Shown: positions 26,955 to 34,656 of the stretch, one piece after another
How positions within the stretch are numbered: position 1 is the stretch's first letter
Layout: each line of letters opens with the position of its first letter
Assembly: GCF_012927345.1 (NCBI RefSeq)
Contig: NZ_JABBGJ010000036.1
Coordinates: 55,282-119,281 of the forward strand
Direction: 5' to 3'
Source of the DNA: Paraburkholderia polaris
GTDB taxonomy: Bacteria > Pseudomonadota > Gammaproteobacteria > Burkholderiales > Burkholderiaceae
DNA length: 64,000 bases
Made by a program: the position numbers and the translations under genes
The notes under the pieces: generated by a model
What the model was told of the DNA's origin: nothing
Seen by the model: the letters and a program-made list of their open reading frames with translations, nothing else
Databases searched by the model: none

Positions 26955-28079
26955 ATGAAAAGAGGCTTTGCAGCTGCAATCGCATTGGCAACAGTTGGTA
27001 CTACTGCGCATGCACAATCGTCGGTGACAATGTATGGGGCAGTCGATACAGGGTTGCTTTATCAGAATACGTCAGCGGCTTCGTACAGTCCTTTAGCGAA
27101 GAATGCCGGTTCCGTTTTTAAAATGAAAGACGGTGGCATTTATACCAGCTTTCTCGGGTTCAAAGGAACCGAAGACCTGGGCGGCGGGTGGAAGACCAAC
27201 TTCAAATTGCAAGGTGCGTTTGACAGTACCAGTGGCAAATTTGGGTTGAGCGGTACCGCCGGCGCGGCGGCGCAATTCAATCAGGAGGCGTCGGTTGGCC
27301 TGGCCGGCCCGTACGGCTCGCTCACCATGGGCCGGCAGATTATTCCGTTAACCTACGCGATGGCATACACCGATGTGCGCCAGGGCGACTACTTCGGCAG
27401 TATCTTTACCGCGCTGGTTAGCATGAATTCCGCCGCGGGTTGGCCTGGAACCAGCACGAATGCGCAGTTGGGGGCGGTGTTCGACGACAACGCCATCGTC
27501 TATGTCTCGCCGAAAATCGGCGGCGTGACCGCCAGTCTCGAATACGCGCCAGGTGGCGTAGCGGGGCAGGTGCAGGGCAGTACGCGGGAATCGGCGGTTT
27601 TGCAGTACGACAACTACGGACTGAAACTCGCGGCAGCCTATTACAACGGGCACGACACCAATCCCACCCCGACAACCGTGCCGACCGGGCTGGACAACAA
27701 CCGGTTCTATTACCTCGGCGGGCTGTATTCAATCAACGGCTTCAGCGTCAGCACATCGTTCAGCAACGGCCGTAATCCTGCGCATCCGAAAACCACCAAT
27801 TTCGACATGATTTCCGGCGGTTTGGGCTATCGGTTCACGCCGGCTTTCGAAGTGACAAGCGGCGTGTATTACATCAAGGACGAAAACAACTCGGCGAACA
27901 AGTCGACCGAATTTGTGCTCGGCGCGAACTACAGTCTTTCCAAGGCGACCACGCTGTATGCCCAGGTAGGCTATGTGGACAACAAGGGCACGATGAATCA
28001 GTCGGTTGAATATGGACAGCCTGTCGCGCCGGGTCTCAATACGACGGCGGCGATGATTGGCATCAGAAAGCGGTTCTGA
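26955..28079 (+). CDS. Gram-negative porin (OmpC-like, Burkholderia type)
   Basis: 374 residues from ATG at 26955, which follows AAGGAG; the longer open frame upstream is not protein-like. A signal peptide ends at AHA (residue 20). The mature protein begins SSVTMYGAVDTG, the standard start of betaproteobacterial porins, and ends with GIRKRF, with the C-terminal Phe needed for outer-membrane assembly. It forms a 16-strand trimeric pore for small hydrophilic solutes. As the last gene on this strand in the island, it probably gives the sulfated substrate entry to the periplasm. Confidence 0.92.
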   Translation: MKRGFAAAIALATVGTTAHAQSSVTMYGAVDTGLLYQNTSAASYSPLAKNAGSVFKMKDGGIYTSFLGFKGTEDLGGGWKTNFKLQGAFDSTSGKFGLSGTAGAAAQFNQEASVGLAGPYGSLTMGRQIIPLTYAMAYTDVRQGDYFGSIFTALVSMNSAAGWPGTSTNAQLGAVFDDNAIVYVSPKIGGVTASLEYAPGGVAGQVQGSTRESAVLQYDNYGLKLAAAYYNGHDTNPTPTTVPTGLDNNRFYYLGGLYSINGFSVSTSFSNGRNPAHPKTTNFDMISGGLGYRFTPAFEVTSGVYYIKDENNSANKSTEFVLGANYSLSKATTLYAQVGYVDNKGTMNQSVEYGQPVAPGLNTTAAMIGIRKRF

Positions 28080-28089
28080 CGACTGCGGC

Positions 28090-28104
28090 CCGGGTGATAC
28101 CCGG
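28090..28104 (+). terminator. Possible terminator hairpin after the porin gene
   Basis: CCGGGT-GAT-ACCCGG, a 6-bp GC-rich stem eleven bases after the porin stop. There is no T-run, so intrinsic termination is uncertain, but the position at the end of the island is suitable. Confidence 0.4.
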
Positions 28105-28207
28105 CTGCCACTGAAGGTCGTACATTTGCGCGATCGAACTCCTATGATGTCGAATAGCCAGGCAGTTCACTCACGGACTCGATCGCTCAGCAAAAGGACG
28201 GCATTCC

Positions 28208-29074
28208 ATGGTGGGTTCAGGGCAGCGCGTGTCCGTTGTGACGGGTGCGACCGGCGGGATCGGACGCTGGATCGCGCTCGGGCTCGCACAGGCGGATCAG
28301 CACGTGGTGTTGGTCTGTAGGGACGCGGTAAAAGGGCGCGCGCTGGCTGACTGGATCAGGCAGCACGCGCCTGCTGCGAGCACGGAACTGCGGCTCGCCG
28401 ATCTGAGCTCGCTTTGCGCGGCACACCGTCTCGGTCAGGAGATCGCCGCTGTCCATCCACGGCTATCTGTGCTCGTCAACAACGCGGGCATGTTCACCGC
28501 GCGAAGGACGACGACAGCGGAGGGCCACGACATCGTGCTGGCGCTCAACCATCTCGCGCCGCTCGTGCTGACCGACGCGCTGGAGGAGGCGTTGCGGGCG
28601 GGAAGTCCATCGCGGATCGTGAACGTGGGTTCTTCGACCTCGGACCGCGCGCGAATCGATCCCGACGACCTCGAACTCGTTCGGCACTGGGGCATGGTGC
28701 GAGCCTATGGAGGCTCGAAACTGGCGATGATGATGTCGACTTTCGCGCGGGCGCAACGTCTGCGCGGCAGTGGCGTGGTAGCGAACGTCGTGCATCCTGG
28801 GGCTGTGGCGACTGGTCTGGTTCGCGAAGGTGGCGCAATCGGCGCCGCGTGGCGGCTCATGGGACCGTTCTTGCGCACCGGGCAGCAGGGAGCGGACACG
28901 CCGTTGCAGGTTGCATTGGCGCCGGCCTGGGCGGCCGCCACTGGCGAGTATGTCAAAGACCGCGCTGCGGTTCGTCCGAACCGGCGGGCGCTGGACCCGG
29001 TGCTGGTGGACAAGGTCGAAGCTGCTTCGCGGCAGTTGGCGGCACGCACCATCCTCGTGGATACGCTGCCTTAG
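28208..29074 (+). CDS. Short-chain dehydrogenase/reductase, retinol dehydrogenase-like
   Basis: 288 residues. The cofactor motif is VTGATGGIGRWIALGL, with Arg following strand beta-2 (CRD) suggesting NADP(H). NNAG and the catalytic YGGSK are present, and the spacing matches the WWOX/retinol dehydrogenase-like SDR group. AAGGA precedes the ATG. Substrate unknown. It lies outside the porin-terminated island and its stop codon falls inside a short tandem repeat. It is convergent with another SDR gene. Confidence 0.85.
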   Translation: MVGSGQRVSVVTGATGGIGRWIALGLAQADQHVVLVCRDAVKGRALADWIRQHAPAASTELRLADLSSLCAAHRLGQEIAAVHPRLSVLVNNAGMFTARRTTTAEGHDIVLALNHLAPLVLTDALEEALRAGSPSRIVNVGSSTSDRARIDPDDLELVRHWGMVRAYGGSKLAMMMSTFARAQRLRGSGVVANVVHPGAVATGLVREGGAIGAAWRLMGPFLRTGQQGADTPLQVALAPAWAAATGEYVKDRAAVRPNRRALDPVLVDKVEAASRQLAARTILVDTLP

Positions 29075-29113
29075 TACGTTGCCTGAGTACGTTGCCTGAG
29101 TACGCCACCTGAG
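29062..29113 (+). repeat. 13-bp tandem repeat spanning the end of the SDR gene
   Basis: Four head-to-tail units of TACGTTGCCTGAG-type sequence; the first copy supplies the stop codon of the SDR and the fourth is degenerate. Each unit carries an in-frame or near-frame stop, so copy changes would not extend the protein. Confidence 0.85.
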
Positions 29114-29142
29114 TCGATCGCGCGGAGCATGCCCCGCGCCGC

Positions 29143-30231
29143 TCAATCCAGAGCAGGCTCCTGGACCGGCGCTTCATCCGCCGGGCGAACCGGCGAAGCC
29201 TGCCTTCCCGTCTTCGGCTCCCTGCGGCCTCGCTCCCGAAGCCGCGCCAGCAAACCCAGAACCCGGACGTGCACGCTGCTGGAACGCGCCTGCGCGTCGA
29301 ACGCGCCCCGCACCGGCGAGGGGTGCTCGGAGGCGGCGAACAAGGTGGGCGCATGGCGCTCCTGCAGCGCGGCCTCGCCGGTCAGTTGGCCGCTGTAGCC
29401 GAGCTTGCGTATGGCTCTTGCGACCAGTCCCGGCACGAGTCGGACGCCGAGCGAGAACAGAATGGCCGTGGAGGTCACCGGCATCTCCGCACGTCCGTTG
29501 ATCAGGGCGAGGCGGATTGCCTCGGCGACGACCTCCGGCTGGTAGACCGGCGCCAACGGCCGCCCCAGTTGCCCCATGTGTGATATTGCGTGATCGAAGA
29601 AAGGTGTATTCACCGCGGGCGGGAACACGCTTGTCAGGTGCACGTGGCTGCCGTCCTGGGCCAGCTCCGCGCGAATCGACTGGCCGAAGCCGCGCACCGC
29701 GTGCTTCGCGCCGCTGTAAGCGGACAACAACGGCATGCCGTGAAACGCGACCGCGGAGCAGACATTGACGATCGAGCCGCGATCGCGCGGTATAAACCGT
29801 CGCAACGCGACACGCGTGCCGTTGACCGTGCCCATGTAGGTGACCTCGGTGACGCGCTGGAACTGTTCGGCGGGGGTATCCAGAAAGCGTCCGTAGGTGC
29901 CGTTGCCCGCGCAGTTGATCCATGCGTCGATGGGGCCGAGCACCGCCTCGATGCGGGCGGCGGCTGTTTCCAATGCGTCGAGATCGGCCACGTCGGCCTG
30001 TTCCATCGCGGCCATGGCGCCGTGGCGGCTGACGTCGTCGAACGTTGCCTGCAGGCCGGCTTGCCCGCGAGCGATCAGGCCGACCCGCCAGTGATAGCGG
30101 GCAAACAGGTTGGCCGTGCTGCGCCCAATGCCGGAAGACGCGCCAGTGATGACGATCACCGCCGCGCCGGCCCGCGGGTTCGGGCATCCGTGGCGGCGCG
30201 ATGGCATCAGGAATTCGGGGGGGCGGGGCAT
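29143..30231 (-). CDS. Short-chain dehydrogenase/reductase with C-terminal extension
   Basis: 362 residues. The Rossmann motif VIVITGASSGIGRSTANLF starts near residue 25. The catalytic segment is YSGAKHAVRGFGQSIRAEL. After the ~250-residue SDR domain there is a basic, Arg/Pro-rich extension of ~90 residues that looks disordered. ATG at 30231 follows AGGGAGA. This size class (SDR plus tail, often annotated only as SDR family oxidoreductase) is common in Paraburkholderia. Substrate unknown; the two SDRs here are convergent and not in one transcript. Confidence 0.85.
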   Translation of the reverse strand: MPRPPEFLMPSRRHGCPNPRAGAAVIVITGASSGIGRSTANLFARYHWRVGLIARGQAGLQATFDDVSRHGAMAAMEQADVADLDALETAAARIEAVLGPIDAWINCAGNGTYGRFLDTPAEQFQRVTEVTYMGTVNGTRVALRRFIPRDRGSIVNVCSAVAFHGMPLLSAYSGAKHAVRGFGQSIRAELAQDGSHVHLTSVFPPAVNTPFFDHAISHMGQLGRPLAPVYQPEVVAEAIRLALINGRAEMPVTSTAILFSLGVRLVPGLVARAIRKLGYSGQLTGEAALQERHAPTLFAASEHPSPVRGAFDAQARSSSVHVRVLGLLARLRERGRREPKTGRQASPVRPADEAPVQEPALD

Positions 30232-30562
30232 GCAGATCTCCCTGTCGGTCTGGACTGCGGATGCCCGCTAACCTGGCGCTCTGGGCATGAGGAGTTGTAG
30301 GAGCCCGTGGCCGTTCTGTCCAGAGGTGCAACTCTCCGGCTGAGGGTATTTCACGTCGAATGCGGGTGGTATTGGACTTTAGGCCAACAAGCCTCGGCTG
30401 GTGGGGTGGCGCATTGCGCAGGTTATCCACAGAAAATGTTCATATCCTTGTGGACAAGTCCTGGCTAAATACGCCAAGTGATTGAGCGCAGGGCGATTTC
30501 TTCATCGGTGCAGCGAACGCGCGGACCCAGGCGGGCGCCATGATGCGAGCCATTCCCGCCGC
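30232..30562. promoter_or_regulatory. Intergenic region with two oppositely oriented DnaA-box-like 9-mers
   Basis: 331 bases between two minus-strand genes; it should contain the promoter of the SDR to the left. TTATCCACA, the DnaA-box consensus, lies at 30423-30431 and TGTGGACAA (reverse complement TTGTCCACA, one mismatch) at 30449-30457. No replication gene is nearby, so an origin is not suggested. Otherwise nothing recognised. Confidence 0.5.
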
Positions 30563-32569
30563 TTAATCCGCAGGAGAGGCCAGCAGGGACACCGGCACGC
30601 CATGGCAACTCACCCTGGCGACAAGCGCCGCGTCGAGGCCGGCGTTCGTGTTTGTGTGAGGATCGAACGATGTCACTTCCCTGTCGACGCGCAGAATGTT
30701 GATCGGCCACGATCGCCGGGAGAGCCGCTCGTGCGCGAAAGCACCGACCCACAGCGGGGCGGCTGACGCGCCGTTCTCCACGGCATAGCCGCTCGGCCAG
30801 AAACGCAGCACGTCGCGTTCGTCGCGGGTGTCGCCGGGACGCATGAAGACCATCGACGAAGGCACGCCGTTATTCAGCTTCGGCAAGACCGGCAGCGATG
30901 TCGCCGCGACATTCGGTGAGGCAAGCGAGAGCAGGCTGTGCGCGGAGAGGTCAGTGCCCTCGACCCATCCCTGGGCGCGCAGCTGCCCCCTGATCGAATC
31001 GAGGTTCGACACCCATTGCAGCGTGAGCGGCTCCTTGCGGTCGCCGCCCATATCCGAGCGATAGCATGGCAGTCTCTTCCACAGCGACACCGTCCATTGC
31101 GCTTGCGTGACCAGCACGGGCGGCGGCCGCACCGTGTTGTCCGGCGGCGGCGCCGATGGAATGAGGCTCAGTTGCAGGCCTACGCTCACGAGCATCACGA
31201 CCAGCACCACGACCGGCATGAAGCCGCGTGAGGGCGGCACTTCCGGATGCCGCAACATCGCCGTCAGCGAGACGATGGCGACCCAGATGTACGCGAGCGC
31301 GGCGCCGCCGATCGCGTCGGAGACCCAATACCTGCCGAAGTAAAGTCCCGCCAGCGCGACCACGATCACGACCACCGTACTCACGGTCGCCACGAGCAAA
31401 CCTTCCAGCATGCCGACCCGCCGGGCGAGCAGGAATGCGAGGAAGCCGTAGACGATCACCGTCGCGGCGACGTGATTGCTCGGAAACACGTAGGCGTTGG
31501 ACAGGAGTTCGTTGGGCGGCGCGCGGTGCATGGCGAACTGCAGGGCGAAGATCAGCAATTGGGAAAACACCACTGCAGCGAGCCAGTAGCCGATGGTGCG
31601 CCAACGCCGCTCCAGCAGCATCCAGACCACCACCGTCACGACCAGCGCTGTTAGCGTGAAGACGCTGCCGAGCGTCGCTAGTCCGGCCAGGACGGTGTCG
31701 CTCCAGGGCGTGCGCACCGATTGCAGGAAGTGATAGACGGACAGATCGACGCTCACCAGCGGATCGCCGCTGATGACGTCTTCGAGGACGCCGAAGAAGA
31801 GCGCGCCCGCCGTCAGCACAATCAGCGACGTCACCACGATGCTGCTGGCATCCGGCTGTTCGGGGTCCAGCAGTCGCCGCGCGAGCCGGCCGAACGGGCC
31901 TGGGTGGCGGCAAGCCCAACTGCCCAGATAGCGGCCCGCCGCGCTCGTCCACGCGCTGGCATGCGAGAGCAGGAAGCCCATTGCGCGAAAGCTCAGCCAG
32001 ACGATCCCCACCAGCAACGCGATGATGACGACGAGGCGGAACGACACTGCGCCGGCCAGCAGCACGGAGGCGCCAAATACCACGCCCGGCAGGATGTGCG
32101 CGGGCGCCCATAGCAGCGCCGACAGCACGTTCATCGCGTAGAAGCGCGCCGGCGTCATGCCCAGCATGCCCGCCACGACCGGGACGATCGCCCGCAATGG
32201 TCCGATGAAGCGGGCGAACACGACGCCTTTGGCGCCGTGTTTCTGAAAGAAGCGGTGGCCGGCGTCGAGTATCTGCGGGTGTGTGCTGAACGGCCAGAGC
32301 TGGACGATCCTGTCCTTGTAGCGGCGGCCGATCCAGAAGCTCATGCCGTCCCCGGCGACGGCGCCGGCGATCGCCCACAGGAACACCCAGCCGAGGCTCA
32401 GTGAACCTGTGCCAACCAGCGCACCGGCGAGAAACATGGCTGTGCTGCCTGGTATGAAGGTGCCGATAACGGCGATGGCCTCCAGGAAGGCCGCAAGAAA
32501 GACGACCGTGAGCGTCCACGCCGGATGGCCGGCAAGCAGATGCAAAAGGTGGATGTAGGCGTGCTCCAT
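30563..32569 (-). CDS. DedA / PAP2 phosphatase / LssY C-terminal domain fusion membrane protein
   Basis: 668 residues from ATG at 32569; a GTG 60 bases upstream is an alternative start. Residues ~1-200 form a DedA (SNARE-associated) domain with FLEAIAVIGTFIPGST, GDGMSFWIGRRYKD and FARFIGPLRAIVPVVAGM. Residues ~240-470 form a PAP2 domain with YVFPSNHVAATVIVYGF (Ser-x-x-His) and GLYFGRYWVSDAIGGAA. The last ~170 residues match the LssY C-terminal domain. DedA proteins move polyprenyl or phospholipids across the membrane and PAP2 enzymes dephosphorylate lipid phosphates, so a coupled undecaprenyl-phosphate or phospholipid recycling function is plausible. Confidence 0.9.
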   Translation of the reverse strand: MEHAYIHLLHLLAGHPAWTLTVVFLAAFLEAIAVIGTFIPGSTAMFLAGALVGTGSLSLGWVFLWAIAGAVAGDGMSFWIGRRYKDRIVQLWPFSTHPQILDAGHRFFQKHGAKGVVFARFIGPLRAIVPVVAGMLGMTPARFYAMNVLSALLWAPAHILPGVVFGASVLLAGAVSFRLVVIIALLVGIVWLSFRAMGFLLSHASAWTSAAGRYLGSWACRHPGPFGRLARRLLDPEQPDASSIVVTSLIVLTAGALFFGVLEDVISGDPLVSVDLSVYHFLQSVRTPWSDTVLAGLATLGSVFTLTALVVTVVVWMLLERRWRTIGYWLAAVVFSQLLIFALQFAMHRAPPNELLSNAYVFPSNHVAATVIVYGFLAFLLARRVGMLEGLLVATVSTVVVIVVALAGLYFGRYWVSDAIGGAALAYIWVAIVSLTAMLRHPEVPPSRGFMPVVVLVVMLVSVGLQLSLIPSAPPPDNTVRPPPVLVTQAQWTVSLWKRLPCYRSDMGGDRKEPLTLQWVSNLDSIRGQLRAQGWVEGTDLSAHSLLSLASPNVAATSLPVLPKLNNGVPSSMVFMRPGDTRDERDVLRFWPSGYAVENGASAAPLWVGAFAHERLSRRSWPINILRVDREVTSFDPHTNTNAGLDAALVARVSCHGVPVSLLASPAD

Positions 32570-32930
32570 CGTGCGCGATCGGCCGTTCTGGCGTAACGGT
32601 TGATCATAACGCGCACGGCGCTGCCTCACATTTTCTGGAGCCCGGTGTCATGCGAGCCATCGCCGTTGTCGTCGTACGCGTGGGGCAACAAGGTTTGGGC
32701 AGCTCCTGAAAGGGGGCGAAGGCGGGTTTCGTCATGATGTCGGGCAAGAAAAAGAGCCGCAGATTATCTGCCGATCGCCGATCAATCCCTGAATTTCAGC
32801 GATGAACAAATGTGGCAGGCGGGCAGTCTTACCGTTTGACCGGGTTCCTTCATGAGCGTCGTTGGCTCAACATCGCTACGATGGTGTGAGTAGTTCGGTC
32901 GGGAAATTTGATGGCATCACGGAGTGGGCT
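32570..32930. promoter_or_regulatory. Divergent promoter region between DedA fusion and small secreted protein
   Basis: 361 bases with no supported gene. It contains a 13-base palindrome GCAGATTATCTGC at 32759-32771 followed by a short direct repeat GCCGATC-GCCGATC, which might be a regulatory site. A ribosome site (GGAG) precedes the rightward gene. No promoter could be assigned with confidence. Confidence 0.45.
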
Positions 32931-33284
32931 ATGAACATCGTGACAAAGGGTATTTTGACTTCGGCGTTGGTGATGGGTCTGGCGAGTGCAGCCTATGCCC
33001 AGTCGGCAAACCTTAACGCCAATGGTATGGTCGGTTTGCAGGCAGGCGGTACCAATGGCGCGGGTACGGGTACAGGGCTGGGGACGGGTTTGGGGACGGG
33101 CGCGGCAAGCCCGAGCCCAACGCCTGGCGCGGGTACGATGGGCGGCTCGCCTGCGATCGGCGGAGCCGGCAGCACGGGATCGGGCCCGGCGCTCAACAAC
33201 ATGCGGGCGAACGGCACCAGCCTGAATACGAACCCCAATCCTCGCGCACCGAACGTGACGGGAAAAGCGTTCGGACAGCAGTAG
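32931..33284 (+). CDS. Small secreted Gly/Thr/Ser-rich protein of unknown function
   Basis: 117 residues from ATG at 32931 (GGAG upstream). A clear Sec signal peptide ends at AYA (residue 23). The mature ~94 residues are low-complexity, built from GTG, GLGTG and GxGS/T runs with scattered Asn and Pro, and have no cysteines. No family recognised. Such glycine-rich secreted proteins are frequent in Paraburkholderia, but a function cannot be proposed. It abuts the stop codon of the convergent GntR gene. Confidence 0.75.
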   Translation: MNIVTKGILTSALVMGLASAAYAQSANLNANGMVGLQAGGTNGAGTGTGLGTGLGTGAASPSPTPGAGTMGGSPAIGGAGSTGSGPALNNMRANGTSLNTNPNPRAPNVTGKAFGQQ

Positions 33285-33926
33285 TCATTCAGCCCGAACC
33301 AGTTGCAAAACTATACGCTTCGCCGACGCGAGATGTTCCACCGTCATCGATCGCGCAAGGCGTGCGTTACCGGCCTCGCATGCTTCGAGAATCTTGAGAT
33401 GCTCGTCCTGGAAGGCCGGTGTGTCGGCTAGCAACGTGCCTTGCAATCGTTCGTAACGCTCGACCTGAGCGCGCAGCTCGCGGATCGCTTTCAATTGCCG
33501 GCCGTTTGCACACGGGCGGTATAGCAGCTCATGAAACTCGCGATTCAGTTCGCCCTGTCTTTGCGCTGTATCGGCGTCTCCCAGAAGCCGATGAACGAGT
33601 TCGGCGCGCGATAACGTCTCACTGTCCATGCGTTTGACTGCGTGGAAGATGGCGTCTCCTTCGAGCAGCATGCGCAGGCTGTAGATCTCGTCGAGGTCGG
33701 ACTCTGTCAAGGTTCGCACGACGGCGCCGCGATTGCGCACGAGCTCGACCAGTCCTTCGCCCTCGAGCTTTTGTATGGCCTCTCTCATCGGCACCCGGCT
33801 CACCCCGAATCGATCGGCGAGTTCGCGTTCGACCAGCCGTGCGCCGTCCTCCAGTTCGCCGGCCGCAATCAGTTCGCGTAGTGAGACGGCGATGGCGTCG
33901 GCTGTCGAATCCAGTTTGTGGTCCAT
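33285..33926 (-). CDS. GntR-family transcriptional regulator, FCD (FadR) subfamily
   Basis: 213 residues. The N-terminal winged helix includes LVERELADRFGVSRVPMREAI followed by LEGEGLVELVRNRGAVVR; the C-terminal FCD helical domain begins with TESDLDEIYSLRMLLEGDA. These regulators bind carboxylic-acid-type effectors, often through a metal in the FCD domain. It is divergent from an OsmC gene, and the gap holds a palindrome of the type FCD regulators bind, so it probably controls itself and/or OsmC. Confidence 0.9.
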   Translation of the reverse strand: MDHKLDSTADAIAVSLRELIAAGELEDGARLVERELADRFGVSRVPMREAIQKLEGEGLVELVRNRGAVVRTLTESDLDEIYSLRMLLEGDAIFHAVKRMDSETLSRAELVHRLLGDADTAQRQGELNREFHELLYRPCANGRQLKAIRELRAQVERYERLQGTLLADTPAFQDEHLKILEACEAGNARLARSMTVEHLASAKRIVLQLVRAE

Positions 33927-33955
33927 GTGCTTCTATCGGTTGTCGTTTGGAATAA

Positions 33956-33965
33956 TGGTATACCA
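33956..33965. promoter_or_regulatory. Candidate GntR (FCD) operator
   Basis: TGGTATACCA, a perfect 10-base palindrome in the 109-base gap between the GntR and OsmC genes. FCD-type GntR regulators typically bind TGGT-n-ACCA half-sites, so this is a reasonable operator for the adjacent regulator. Confidence 0.65.
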
Positions 33966-34035
33966 AAACTGCCGCATGCCTATAAAATGCGTGTGTTGCG
34001 AATTCACATCCAGGTCGATGGAAAAGGAGAGTGGC

Positions 34036-34512
34036 ATGGCGTACGGCGAGCACAAATACGCGGTAACGGTGCAATGGACCGGCAACCGCGGCAGCGGCAC
34101 CTCGGGATACCGTGAATATGGCCGGGACCACATCATCGCTGCGGGAAGCAAGCCCGACATTCCGGGATCATCAGATGCGGCGTTTCTCGGCGACGCGAGC
34201 CGTTGGAATCCGGAAGATCTGCTGGTTGCCTCGGCGTCCGCCTGCCACAAACTCTGGTATCTGCATCTTTGCTCGGACGCGGGCATCGTTGTACTGAGCT
34301 ATCGCGACAAGGCCGAAGGCACGATGCTCGATAGTTCGGAGCAGGGCCGCTTTTCGCAGATTGTTCTACGTCCGCATGTCGTCATTCGGGCTGGCGGCGA
34401 TCTCGAACTGGCCGAGCGTTTGCATCATGTGGCGCATGAGAAGTGTTATATCGCGAACTCGGTCAACTTTCCGATTCTGTGCGAGCCGGAAATTGCGACG
34501 GTTGGGGGGTGA
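34036..34512 (+). CDS. OsmC-family peroxiredoxin-like protein
   Basis: 158 residues from ATG at 34036, seven bases after AAGGAGA; the open frame upstream reads through the divergent regulator. The OsmC fold segments NPEDLLVASASACHKLWYLH and AHEKCYIANSV carry the two conserved cysteines, Cys70 (peroxidatic) and Cys137. OsmC proteins reduce organic hydroperoxides in the cytoplasm using thiols. The divergent GntR regulator suggests induction by a metabolite rather than by OhrR-type oxidant sensing. Confidence 0.92.
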   Translation: MAYGEHKYAVTVQWTGNRGSGTSGYREYGRDHIIAAGSKPDIPGSSDAAFLGDASRWNPEDLLVASASACHKLWYLHLCSDAGIVVLSYRDKAEGTMLDSSEQGRFSQIVLRPHVVIRAGGDLELAERLHHVAHEKCYIANSVNFPILCEPEIATVGG

Positions 34513-34656
34513 CGGATGCGTGACCGTTACCGGCATCGGGCAGAGAGATCGCAACGCAATTAATCAGGCAAAGCAATGGGGGACGCGCAGGGCGGAGGTC
34601 GATCGTTTTCCCGCCGCTCCCCGAAACAACCGGGAGCGGACGGGGGTAGCAGCGAT

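Noticed and set aside
30423..30457. Replication origin suggested by DnaA-box-like sites
   Set aside because: Only two sites, no AT-rich unwinding region and no dnaA, dnaN, rep or par genes nearby.
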